Shown one piece after another: positions 1 to 5,786 of a stretch of 10,398 nt of DNA. This DNA comes from a bacterium. GTDB lineage: Bacteria; Patescibacteriota; UBA1384; JAMDBS01; DAOVQR01. The notes beneath the pieces are model-generated. The model was not told the DNA's origin. It searched no databases and saw only the letters and a list, made by a program, of their open reading frames with translations. Position 1 is the first letter of the stretch, and each line of letters starts with the position of its first letter. The stretch covers positions 1 through 10,398 of the forward strand of contig DAOVQR010000015.1 in the NCBI GenBank assembly GCA_030628575.1, written 5' to 3'. Both the position numbers and the translations under genes were made by a program.

Positions 1-522
1 ATCTGAATTAATCTCTCGGGATAAATTTTCTAAAAATGCTAAAGCCATAACAGCTACAAAATCCTGAACTATTAATACCCCGACTGAAATTCTTCCAAAT
101 AAGTTATCTAACTTGTGTCGTTCTGAAAGAAGTTTAATTACAATAACAGTAGATGAAAATGTTAATGCCAAGGCGATATAAATTGATTCTATAGTAGTAA
201 AGTTGAAAAGCTTTGCCAATCCTAAAGACAATAATAAAGTTATTAAAATTTGACCTGTGCTAACACTCAAAACCAACCAACCTAATCCACGAACTTTGCG
301 CCAATCCAGTTCTAATCCAACTAAAAATAAAAGAAATGCCACTCCAATAGTGGCAAAAGTGGTGATAAATTCCTGACTGGTAATCAACCCTAATCCAATT
401 GGACCGATTAATAACCCAACTAGTAAATATCCTAAAACCGCTGGCTGTTTTAATAACCTTGCCAATACCCCTAAAATTGCGGCTAATATAATTAAAATTC
501 CTATTTGTGAAAAAAGTGACAT
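1..522 (-). CDS. Kef-type (CPA2) cation/proton antiporter, N-terminal part
   Basis: The 174 visible residues are the N-terminal half of a CPA2-family membrane antiporter (KefB/KefC/NhaS class), which exchanges K+ or Na+ for H+ across the inner membrane. The rest runs off the window's left edge, so any C-terminal nucleotide-binding (TrkA-N) domain cannot be judged. Visible family signatures are KQPAVLGYLLVGLLIGP (25-41), FLVGLELDW (66-74), FSSTVIVIKLLSER (122-135) and VQDFVAVMAL (152-161), whose Asp154 is the expected ion-binding aspartate. About five hydrophobic helices are seen. ATG at 522 is preceded by AAGGA at good spacing. The gene is the last visible member of the minus-strand run, 82 bp after the NifX-like gene, so it may be cotranscribed or have its own promoter. 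Family is firm; the ion is unknown. Confidence 0.9.
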   Translation of the reverse strand, partial: MSLFSQIGILIILAAILGVLARLLKQPAVLGYLLVGLLIGPIGLGLITSQEFITTFATIGVAFLLFLVGLELDWRKVRGLGWLVLSVSTGQILITLLLSLGLAKLFNFTTIESIYIALALTFSSTVIVIKLLSERHKLDNLFGRISVGVLIVQDFVAVMALAFLENLSREINSD

Positions 523-604
523 AGTTTCCTTAGTCAATTAGTCAAATAGTTAATAGGATTTATTTGCAGCATTCGCATATCATTTGTAAATTAGCATCAT
601 GTTA

Positions 605-976
605 TTATTTTTTCCCCATAAATTCTGGCCCGGTTGCTGAACTTATTTTTTCCAATTTACCATCAATAAATTGTTGAATAACATCTTTTATTTCTCCGCT
701 CCCTTGATAGATCTCTATTTCTAATTCTTGCAAAACTTGAAGGGCTCGCGGTCCCAGATTAGTGCTAATTACTGCTTCTACTTTTTCGTTACCGACAATT
801 TGCGCTGCTGAAATACCTGCTCCTCCGCCTTGAGTAGCAGCAGTATTGCTAATCTTTTTTTGGCTTTTTAATTTTTTGTTTTCAATCTCGGCAATGATAA
901 AATAAGGACAGCGACCAAACCTGATATCAACTTGACCATCTGTCCCTTTTTCTGTTGCGCTAATAGCAATTTTCAT
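605..976 (-). CDS. NifX/NifB-like DiNase_FeMo-Co family protein (copy B)
   Basis: A 123-residue single-domain protein of the dinitrogenase iron-molybdenum cofactor family, small proteins that hold metal-sulfur clusters (NifX, NafY, NifB C-terminus, orange protein). Visible signatures are MKIAISA at the start, DIRFGRCPYFIIAEIE, the glycine loop QGGGAGISAAQIV, then LGPRALQVL. I chose ATG at 976 over the longer ATG at 988: GAGG lies eight bases before 976 and overlaps the upstream ATG, and the family begins MKIA. There are no nifHDK genes here, so a nitrogenase role is unlikely; the neighbours (two ferredoxin-MinD ATPases) suggest metal-cluster assembly or storage. It keeps the GGAGI loop that copy A at 3703..4038 lacks, so the copies may do different jobs. 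It follows the 1078..1953 ATPase after about 100 bp. Confidence 0.85.
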   Translation of the reverse strand: MKIAISATEKGTDGQVDIRFGRCPYFIIAEIENKKLKSQKKISNTAATQGGGAGISAAQIVGNEKVEAVISTNLGPRALQVLQELEIEIYQGSGEIKDVIQQFIDGKLEKISSATGPEFMGKK

Positions 977-1077
977 AATAAACCTCATGATGATGCTAAT
1001 AATACTAATAGTAATACCAATGCTACTAATTTATATTCGTATCATTAGTATTTCATTCATAGATTGGCATCATTATA

Positions 1078-1953
1078 TTATATTCTATTAATTATCGACC
1101 AAAATATATTTTCGAATTTCTTATCATAAACTACTGCTGGTTTTAAATTTATCAGGGCTTTAACAAATTTTTTATTATAAGGAATTTTTTTCAATAGAGG
1201 AATTTTGTATTTATCAGCAAAATCTTCTATTTTTTGACTAAATTTTTTATTTAGATCCCATTTGTTAATAATTATACCATAAGGAATCTGAAAATGCTCA
1301 ACCACTTGTAATCCTCTTTTTAAGTCGTTCAAGGCACTAGGGCTTGGTTCAGTAATACCAATCACAAAATCTGAGCCGTTTACTGAAGCAATAACTGGAC
1401 AACCAATACCAGCTGCCGAATCTACAAGCATCATTTCTGCTTTTTGTTTTTCTGCCATTTTTTCTGCCTTATTTTTGAGCAAAGCTATAATTTTACCTGA
1501 GCCCGACTCTCCCATTTTCAATTGTCCAGAAAGAAGTGTAAATCCATAATTGGTTCTGGCAAAGCCAATTCTTCCATTAATCACTTTTTTTAATTTAATT
1601 GCTTTTTGCGGACAAATTAATTTACAAGAACCACAACCTTCACATAAAAGGGAATTAAAAATAGGTTTATTTTCTTTGTCATTCCAACCTATAGCACCAA
1701 AATTACAAACTGATAGACATTTTTTACATCCATTGCATTTTTCTTTAATTAATTCAGCTTTTTCGCTGGTTTGAATTGCTTGCCAAGAAAAATCAGAATC
1801 ATTGACCCCCAAGTTTAAACCAAGATTGGGAGCATCAACATCACAATCAACAGCAATGATTTTTTCTTTTCGAGCTAATAAAACAGCTAAGGAAGAAGTG
1901 ATGCTTGTTTTCCCTGTTCCTCCTTTCCCTGACAAAATAGTTATTCTTCGCAT
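1078..1953 (-). CDS. MinD-superfamily P-loop ATPase with inserted ferredoxin domain (copy B)
   Basis: A 291-residue cytoplasmic ATPase of the COG1149 type. Domains in order: deviant Walker A GKGGTGKT at 9-16, the switch/DVDAPN segment near 38-43, an inserted ferredoxin with two CxxCxxCxxxC sets (Cys73/76/79/83 and Cys104/107/110/114) expected to bind two [4Fe-4S] clusters, then Walker B-like LVDSAAGIGC at 176-185, TEPSPSAL at 201-208 and NKWD at 230-233. Such proteins couple ATP hydrolysis to cluster or metal handling; exact partners are not established in general. AAGGA precedes ATG 1953, and only 13 bp separate it from the ZIP gene, so they are almost certainly cotranscribed. It is a clear paralogue of the 2710..3561 ATPase. 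The two-cluster layout equals that of the paired ATPases of the Desulfovibrio orange-protein operon. Confidence 0.93.
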   Translation of the reverse strand: MRRITILSGKGGTGKTSITSSLAVLLARKEKIIAVDCDVDAPNLGLNLGVNDSDFSWQAIQTSEKAELIKEKCNGCKKCLSVCNFGAIGWNDKENKPIFNSLLCEGCGSCKLICPQKAIKLKKVINGRIGFARTNYGFTLLSGQLKMGESGSGKIIALLKNKAEKMAEKQKAEMMLVDSAAGIGCPVIASVNGSDFVIGITEPSPSALNDLKRGLQVVEHFQIPYGIIINKWDLNKKFSQKIEDFADKYKIPLLKKIPYNKKFVKALINLKPAVVYDKKFENIFWSIINRI

Positions 1954-1966
1954 ATTAATATTTTCC

Positions 1967-2713
1967 TTAAGTTACTTTGAAAAGCAATCTCACGATCAAG
2001 ATCAATAAAATACCAGCAATAAAAGCAGAAAAATGGATTAATCCTTTCTTCAAGCTTTCACCTGATTTTATCTCCGGAATTAAATCACTGGCAGCAATAT
2101 AGATAAAATTCCCTGCCGCAAAAGGCAACAAAAAAGTGGTGTCAATTTTAGATGATAAATAATAAGCCACTAATCCACCGGGAACTATGGTTAGGGCAGA
2201 GAAAAAATTAAAGAGCAATGCTTTACGTTTTTCCCAACCACCATGAATTAAAATACCAAAATCACCTAATTCTTGAGGAATCTCATGAGCGGCACAAGCC
2301 AACCAAGTAATTATTCCCACTGGGACACTGACTAAAAAAGAACTGGCAATAGCCAAACCGCCAATAAAATTATGAACAGCATCAGCCAGTAAAATCAGAT
2401 AGGTGACTGGTTTTTTATGTTCCGAAGGAAGTTTATGACAATGATGCCATTGTAAAAATTGTTCCATTAAAAAGAAAAGGCAAAAACCAAACAATAGCCA
2501 TAAAAACATATTTAATTGCGGGCCGACTTTTGCTATAGTTTCCGGGATTAGATGCAAAAATGCGCCACCAATAAGAGAACCAGCAGAAAAAGCAACTAAT
2601 GGAAGAAGAATTTTCTTTAAGGTTTTTTCGTTTAAAGCCAAAGTGATAAGACCAATCCAAGCAATTAAGCTCATGGCAAAAGTGCTTAAGATTATCCAAA
2701 TTAATGGGTTCAT
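1967..2713 (-). CDS. ZIP family divalent metal transporter
   Basis: A 248-residue inner-membrane protein with about eight hydrophobic helices, matching the ZIP (SLC39/ZupT) family that brings Zn2+, Fe2+ or other divalent metals into the cytoplasm. Key signatures are FSAGSLIGGAFLHLIPE (42-58), helix-4 DAVHNFIGGLAIA (111-123), helix-5 HEIPQELGDFG (143-153) and NFIYIAASDLIPE (202-214). A His-rich hydrophilic loop, WHHCHKLPSEH at 89-99, lies where ZIPs carry their metal-binding loop between helices 3 and 4. Two usual ligand positions differ: Gly118 replaces the Asp/Glu of HNxx(D/E)G and Gln147 replaces the His/Glu of HExP(H/E)E, so metal preference is uncertain. The start overlaps the stop of the upstream ATPase as ATGA, with AGGAG before it, implying translational coupling. 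Its place between two Fe-S ATPases suggests metal supply for that system. Confidence 0.92.
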   Translation of the reverse strand: MNPLIWIILSTFAMSLIAWIGLITLALNEKTLKKILLPLVAFSAGSLIGGAFLHLIPETIAKVGPQLNMFLWLLFGFCLFFLMEQFLQWHHCHKLPSEHKKPVTYLILLADAVHNFIGGLAIASSFLVSVPVGIITWLACAAHEIPQELGDFGILIHGGWEKRKALLFNFFSALTIVPGGLVAYYLSSKIDTTFLLPFAAGNFIYIAASDLIPEIKSGESLKKGLIHFSAFIAGILLILIVRLLFKVT

Positions 2714-3561
2714 TTTTTCTCCTGTTGAAAAAATCTGATAAAATCAGTAATTTTTATTATCGCTTTATCTTTAATCGGTTCTCCCCTTGAATAAGCTTTG
2801 ATAATTGATTTTTTATAAGGTATCTTTGCAATTATTTCTGTTCGATACTTTTTAACAATTTTATCAATCAAATTTTTATCCCCAATGTTCGCTTTATTTA
2901 AAACTATTTTGGTGGAGAGTTTTAATATCTTAGTCAGTTGGAGAATTAAATCCAAATCGTGAGCACCCAAGGGAGTTGGTTCAGTCACTGCTAAAACCAC
3001 ATCACAATCAGACAAAGCAGCAATAACATCACAATGTGTTCCGGCAGCAGTATCTATTAAAATAAAATCGTATTTTTTTTCTTGAGATTTGATATATTTT
3101 TTTACTGCTCCGACAATGAACTCAGAAACGGGTTGATTGGGTTCTAATTCTCCGCTAATAAAATCAATATTTTTATTTTTTCCTTTGTAAAGAGTACCTA
3201 TTTTCTTTTTCTCTTTGTTTATTGCTCCCACGGGACAAACAATGGAACAGGCATTACAACCTGGGCATTGCTCAGGGATAAAAATAGGGTATTTTCCTTG
3301 AATAGAAACTATTGCCTTGAATTTACAAACCTGACTGCATTTATCACATTTAATGCATTTTTTATAATCCCACTTTGGTATTTGTTGATAAATATTTCTA
3401 ATCTTTTGGCGTCGAATAGATAAAATCAAATGATCATTAGGACAATCAACATCTAAATCTAATAATAAAATCTTGTTTTTTTTAGCCAATTCAACAGCTA
3501 AAGCAGTTGCCACTGTGCTTTTCCCCGTACCACCTTTACCTCCTGTAATACCTATTTTCAT
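2710..3561 (-). CDS. MinD-superfamily P-loop ATPase with inserted ferredoxin domain (copy A)
   Basis: A 283-residue paralogue of the 1078..1953 protein. Walker A GKGGTGKS lies at 8-15, LLDLDVDCPN at 33-42, the ferredoxin insert at about 66-115 with Cys69/72/75/79 and Cys99/102/105/109 for two [4Fe-4S] clusters, then LIDTAAGTHC at 168-177, TEPTPLGAHDL at 193-203 and the guanine/adenine-recognition-like LNKANIG near 221-227. It is expected to be a soluble dimer that binds ATP between subunits, as ParA/MinD-class proteins do. AAGGGAG precedes the ATG. The gene stops with TGA inside the ZIP start codon region (4-bp overlap), which ties it tightly to the transporter. About 140 bp of repetitive spacer separates it from the upstream NifX-like gene. 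Function in cofactor or cluster maturation is inferred from family and neighbours. Confidence 0.93.
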   Translation of the reverse strand: MKIGITGGKGGTGKSTVATALAVELAKKNKILLLDLDVDCPNDHLILSIRRQKIRNIYQQIPKWDYKKCIKCDKCSQVCKFKAIVSIQGKYPIFIPEQCPGCNACSIVCPVGAINKEKKKIGTLYKGKNKNIDFISGELEPNQPVSEFIVGAVKKYIKSQEKKYDFILIDTAAGTHCDVIAALSDCDVVLAVTEPTPLGAHDLDLILQLTKILKLSTKIVLNKANIGDKNLIDKIVKKYRTEIIAKIPYKKSIIKAYSRGEPIKDKAIIKITDFIRFFQQEKK

Positions 3562-3702
3562 TCTAAATAACTCCCTTTTAAATACAATCAGATAATTGCA
3601 AATTTCAGATTTTAGATTTCAAATTTATCATTCTTAATTCTACATTCTGCATTTTCCCTTAATTCTGCATTCTGAATTCTGCAATCTGCATTTACTTAAT
3701 TT
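3562..3702. repeat. Low-complexity intergenic repeat (ATTCTGCATT-like units)
   Basis: The spacer between the copy A NifX-like gene and its ATPase contains degenerate short repeats: TCAGATTTTAGATTTCAAAT, then several copies of ATTCTGCATT or close variants between about 3638 and 3690. I find no reading frame, promoter or convincing terminator in it. The unit resembles simple degenerate repeats that fill spacers in some uncultured bacterial genomes, and it interrupts an otherwise tightly packed gene run. Confidence 0.55.
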
Positions 3703-4038
3703 TTATTCCAATCCGCCGATTTCTTTCAATTCTTTTAATTTATCCAAATTATCTATTACTTCTTTGATAGTTTTAAATTTACCTGTTTTTAGTTTAATAC
3801 CTTTTTTCTGACAAATCTCAGCTGCATTTTCACCAATACCAAAACAATACAATTTATCCACATTATCTAGATTTCCCAAAGCGAGAATTGGTTTACATCC
3901 TTCAACTTCTTTAACTTTAATAATCTTTAAACTATCTTTTTCGGAATCATAAACAGCCATATATTTAGCAGAGCCCAAATGAGGAATAATTTCTGATTTT
4001 CTCTCTTTGTTTTTTTCAACTCCCATGGCAATGCGCAT
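3703..4038 (-). CDS. NifX/NifB-like DiNase_FeMo-Co family protein (copy A)
   Basis: A 111-residue protein with the fold-defining pattern of the dinitrogenase iron-molybdenum cofactor family: MRIAMGVEKN start, IIPHLGSAKYMAVYD (18-32), then a loop GCKPILALGNLDNVDKLYCFGIG where the family's GGAGI/A region should lie, and a C-terminal KTGKFKTIKEVIDNL helix. It lacks the glycine-rich GGAGISAAQ loop of copy B and instead has Cys48, Cys65 and Cys76, so its metal ligation may differ. AGGAG six bases before ATG 4038 fixes the start. It is the first gene of the minus-strand run and is driven by the promoter at 4095-4123. Neighbouring ferredoxin-ATPases suggest a metal-cluster carrier or scaffold. Membership is likely rather than certain because of sequence divergence. 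Confidence 0.78.
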   Translation of the reverse strand: MRIAMGVEKNKERKSEIIPHLGSAKYMAVYDSEKDSLKIIKVKEVEGCKPILALGNLDNVDKLYCFGIGENAAEICQKKGIKLKTGKFKTIKEVIDNLDKLKELKEIGGLE

Positions 4039-4067
4039 TTCAATCTCCTGTGTATTTTATCCAGCTA

Positions 4068-4096
4068 TTGACAAGTTTATGAACATATGTTAATAT
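4068..4096 (+). promoter_or_regulatory. Promoter of the DUF134/DUF5320 genes
   Basis: Perfect TTGACA (4068-4073) and TAATAT (4091-4096) are separated by 17 bp. Transcription would start near 4103, about 40 bases before ATG 4145. It lies back-to-back with the minus-strand promoter. Confidence 0.7.
4080..4093. promoter_or_regulatory. Operator-like palindrome 1 (TGAACATATGTTAA)
   Basis: TGAA-N6-TTAA with a perfect 10-bp core AACATATGTT; one mismatch from TGAA-N6-TTCA. It fills the -35/-10 spacer and touches the -10 of the plus-strand promoter. The TGAA-N6-TTCA pattern is like that bound by ArsR/SmtB metal sensors, but no such regulator is in the window. Confidence 0.55.
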
Positions 4097-4123
4097 TATA
4101 AATGAACTTATGTTCAATTACAA
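4095..4123 (-). promoter_or_regulatory. Promoter of the NifX/MinD/ZIP run
   Basis: Reading the minus strand, TTGTAA (4118-4123) and a perfect TATAAT (4095-4100) are separated by exactly 17 bp. The leader to ATG 4038 would be about 50 bases. The -10 overlaps the -10 of the divergent promoter by two bases. Confidence 0.65.
4103..4116. promoter_or_regulatory. Operator-like palindrome 2 (TGAACTTATGTTCA)
   Basis: TGAAC-TTAT-GTTCA, matching TGAA-N6-TTCA exactly. It lies inside the 17-bp spacer of the minus-strand promoter and at the predicted start site of the plus-strand one. Its centre is 23 bp from that of palindrome 1, about two helical turns, so both sites face nearly the same side of the DNA. 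Confidence 0.6.
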
Positions 4124-4144
4124 GTATAACAAAAGAAAACTATT

Positions 4145-4666
4145 ATGCCAAGACCAAGACGAAAAAGATTTATCCAATTTTGGCCACGAGTTACCTATTT
4201 TAAACCAGCCGGTGTTCCTTTAGCAACATTACAAGAAATAGAATTATCAGGTGATGAAATAGAAGCAATCAGATTAAAAGATCTGCAGGGTTTAGATCAA
4301 GAAGAAGTGGCTAAAAAAATGAAAGTTTCCCGACCAACTATAGTACGGATTTTACAATCGGCTCATAAGAAAATTGCAGAAAGTTTAATAAAAGGTCGAG
4401 CCATAAAATTAAAGAAAGGTGGTGATGTAATTATGCCAAGAGGAAATAGAACTGGTCCTTTAGGACAAGGTCCAATGACTGGACGAGGTTTGGGTAGAGA
4501 AGTAGGAAGAAGAAGATTGGGCAGTATGAGCGGTAACCAACCTGGCTCTGGTCCTGGTGGAAATTGTGTTTGCCCACAATGTCAAACAGTTGTTCCACAT
4601 GGACGAGGAGTTCCCTGCTATGAGATGGGATGTCCCAAATGTGGAACAAAGATGGTAAAAGAGTAA
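4145..4666 (+). CDS. DUF134 (UPF0251) HTH protein fused to a Gly-rich/Cys-rich tail
   Basis: A 173-residue two-part protein. Residues 1-93 are a DUF134 domain: MPRPRRKRFI start, LSGDEIEAIRLKDLQGL (35-50) and a sigma-70 region 4-like helix-turn-helix QEEVAKKMKVSRPTIVRILQ (52-71), so DNA binding is expected. Residues 97-117 repeat the TGPxGxGPMTGRGLG module that begins the next gene's product. Residues 141-166 carry six cysteines, CVCPQC and CYEMGCPKC, with His152, resembling a zinc ribbon or cluster site. Met97 (ATG at 4433) has GGTGGTG just upstream, so the tail could also be made alone. No strong ribosome site precedes ATG 4145, but the start matches the family. DUF134 genes commonly adjoin DiNase_FeMo-Co genes; here it is a candidate regulator of the divergent operon. 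Confidence 0.87.
   Translation: MPRPRRKRFIQFWPRVTYFKPAGVPLATLQEIELSGDEIEAIRLKDLQGLDQEEVAKKMKVSRPTIVRILQSAHKKIAESLIKGRAIKLKKGGDVIMPRGNRTGPLGQGPMTGRGLGREVGRRRLGSMSGNQPGSGPGGNCVCPQCQTVVPHGRGVPCYEMGCPKCGTKMVKE
4420..4435 (+). promoter_or_regulatory. Internal ribosome binding site and in-frame ATG
   Basis: Inside the DUF134 gene, AAGGTGGTG is followed at normal spacing by ATG 4433, in frame at codon 97. Translation from here would give a 77-residue protein starting MPRGNRTG, like stand-alone members of the Gly-rich family. The signal is better than the one at the gene's main start. Confidence 0.5.
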
Positions 4667-4961
4667 AATTCGAAGCACGATTTTAAAAATGTCAAAGCTC
4701 AAATAACAAATGCCAAATCAAGCTCAAAATCTAAATAACTTAAAATATTATTTATTAATTTAGTCATTTGACATTCAATTGACATTTGAAATTTGATATT
4801 TGGATTTAATAAATATTTGTTTCGATATTCAAATTTCGGATTTTAAAAGGTTTGTAGAAAAATATAAGGTCGAAAATATATTAATATAGCTTTTTAGGAA
4901 AAGAATAAAGTTATAAAACCTAATAAGCTAAGAAGCTACAAGCTAATATGAAAGGAATAAG
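4667..4961. repeat. Intergenic spacer with degenerate inverted repeat
   Basis: This 295-bp spacer holds no gene. From about 4669 to 4845 it is made of degenerate units: CGAAGCACGA, AAATGTCAAAG, AAATGCCAAATCAAG on the left, and TGACATTTGAAATTTGA, TTTCGATATTCAAATTTCG on the right, which read as rough complements around an AT-rich centre near 4750. It resembles dispersed spacer repeats of uncultured bacteria. After it, TTGTAG (4852-4857) and AATATA (4875-4880) are 17 bp apart and could be a weak promoter for the next gene. AAGCTA occurs three times at about 4926-4945 just before the ribosome site GAAAGGA. Confidence 0.45.
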
Positions 4962-5270
4962 ATGCCTTATTTTGATGAAACAGGTCCAATGGGAAATGGA
5001 CCAATGACTGGTAGAGGATTAGGTCCTTGTGGTGGTGGATATGGTAGGGGTAGAGGTAGAGGTCGTGGATTTGGTAGAGGATTTGGCAGAGCTTTTGGTT
5101 TTGGACGCGGTTGGGATTGGCCATGGATTGATTATGATTATTACCAACCAACTTACCAACAGCCAACCAAACAACAAGAAACTGATATGCTTAAAAACTA
5201 TATTCGAGATTTAGAAGAAGAATTAAAAGCTGTCAAAAAAGAAATACAAAATTTACAATCAGATAAATAG
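4962..5270 (+). CDS. DUF5320-like Gly/Arg-rich protein with C-terminal coiled coil
   Basis: A 102-residue soluble protein. Residues 1-21 carry the family start MPYFDETGPMGNGPMTG; 23-49 is a glycine/arginine tract with repeated GRGRGRG and GFGRGFGR units, like an RGG box; 50-72 is aromatic and glutamine-rich (WDWPWIDYDYY, QQPTKQQ); 74-101 is a charged heptad-like helix, DMLKNYIRDLEEELKAVKKE, likely a coiled coil for oligomerisation. The molecular function of this family is not known to me. GAAAGGA seven bases upstream supports ATG 4962. It shares its N-terminal module with the tail of the preceding DUF134 fusion and sits beside the Fe-S/metal genes, as such proteins commonly do in anaerobes, so a scaffold role in that system is an inference. 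Confidence 0.85.
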   Translation: MPYFDETGPMGNGPMTGRGLGPCGGGYGRGRGRGRGFGRGFGRAFGFGRGWDWPWIDYDYYQPTYQQPTKQQETDMLKNYIRDLEEELKAVKKEIQNLQSDK

Positions 5271-5293
5271 AAAAAGTAAATCATATCTCAATA

Positions 5294-5322
5294 AGCACTG
5301 ACACCTACAAGGTGTCAGTGCT
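5294..5322 (+). terminator. Strong hairpin after the DUF5320-like gene
   Basis: A perfect 12-bp stem AGCACTGACACC / GGTGTCAGTGCT with a TACAA loop lies 24 bp after the stop codon. The following GTTATAGTT is only moderately U-rich, so it is a likely but not canonical terminator; it may also block readthrough from the converging operon. Confidence 0.65.
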
Positions 5323-5340
5323 GTTATAGTTCTCTAAATC

Positions 5341-5368
5341 AAAAAAAGAGCAGTTTATCGACTTGCTC
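5341..5368 (-). terminator. Rho-independent terminator of the gad operon
   Basis: On the minus strand GAGCAAGT pairs with ACTGCTC (seven pairs, one bulged A, CGATAA loop) and is followed directly by seven T. It is about 135 bp after the stop of the thioredoxin-like gene and ends the 9451-to-5505 gene run. Confidence 0.75.
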
Positions 5369-5468
5369 ATGTTTAAATCTCGAATTTCGTCTTATGTGGG
5401 ATTCGTGTTCTAAGAAGAAAAAATAATTATTACATTTTTACCCGACCGAGATTTTTGGTAATATCTTT

Positions 5469-5500
5469 GTTTTTATGTTCTTGTGTTTTTATGTTCTTAT
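5469..5500. repeat. Tandem 16-bp repeat, two copies
   Basis: GTTTTTATGTTCTTGT is followed at once by GTTTTTATGTTCTTAT, one mismatch. It lies just after the stop codon of the thioredoxin-like gene and has no evident function. Confidence 0.6.
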
Positions 5501-5504
5501 GTAT

Positions 5505-5771
5505 TTACTTATCCTTATATTTTTCAATCTTCTCCGTCACCTCTTCTTTAGTATGTACACCAACTAATCTATCTAACTCATTTTCCTCTTTATCAACAAA
5601 AATAAATGTGGGGGCGGATTCTATATCATATTTATCAACTATTTTTTTGCAATTTTCACATTCAAAATATTCGGTCTTTAAATTTGGATTTTCTGCTTCA
5701 ATCTCTTTAAATAAGGGTCCCATAACTTTGCATCCTTCGCAATTCTTTGATCCTACTTTTAAAATCTTCAT
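5505..5771 (-). CDS. Small thioredoxin-like protein with two CxxC motifs
   Basis: An 88-residue thioredoxin-fold protein, shorter than classical thioredoxin (about 105). It has the beta strand MKILKVG, an active-site-type CEGC at 11-14, the acidic strand TEYFEC, the cis-proline loop SAPTF at 52-56 (Pro54) and the FVDKEENELDRLVGV strand-turn-strand. A second pair, Cys38-Glu-Asn-Cys41, sits where family members usually have no cysteines. Disulfide exchange in the cytoplasm is expected, as no signal peptide is seen. AAGGA precedes ATG 5771, 15 bp after the channel gene, so it is the last gene of the gad operon. The target is unknown; the second CxxC could serve a relay or bind metal. Confidence 0.88.
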   Translation of the reverse strand: MKILKVGSKNCEGCKVMGPLFKEIEAENPNLKTEYFECENCKKIVDKYDIESAPTFIFVDKEENELDRLVGVHTKEEVTEKIEKYKDK

Positions 5772-5786
5772 AACATTTCCTTTTAA

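Noticed and set aside
605..4038. Nitrogenase cofactor genes
   Set aside because: The NifX/NifB-like family name is broad; no nifH, nifD, nifK, nifE, nifN or radical-SAM NifB domain is present.
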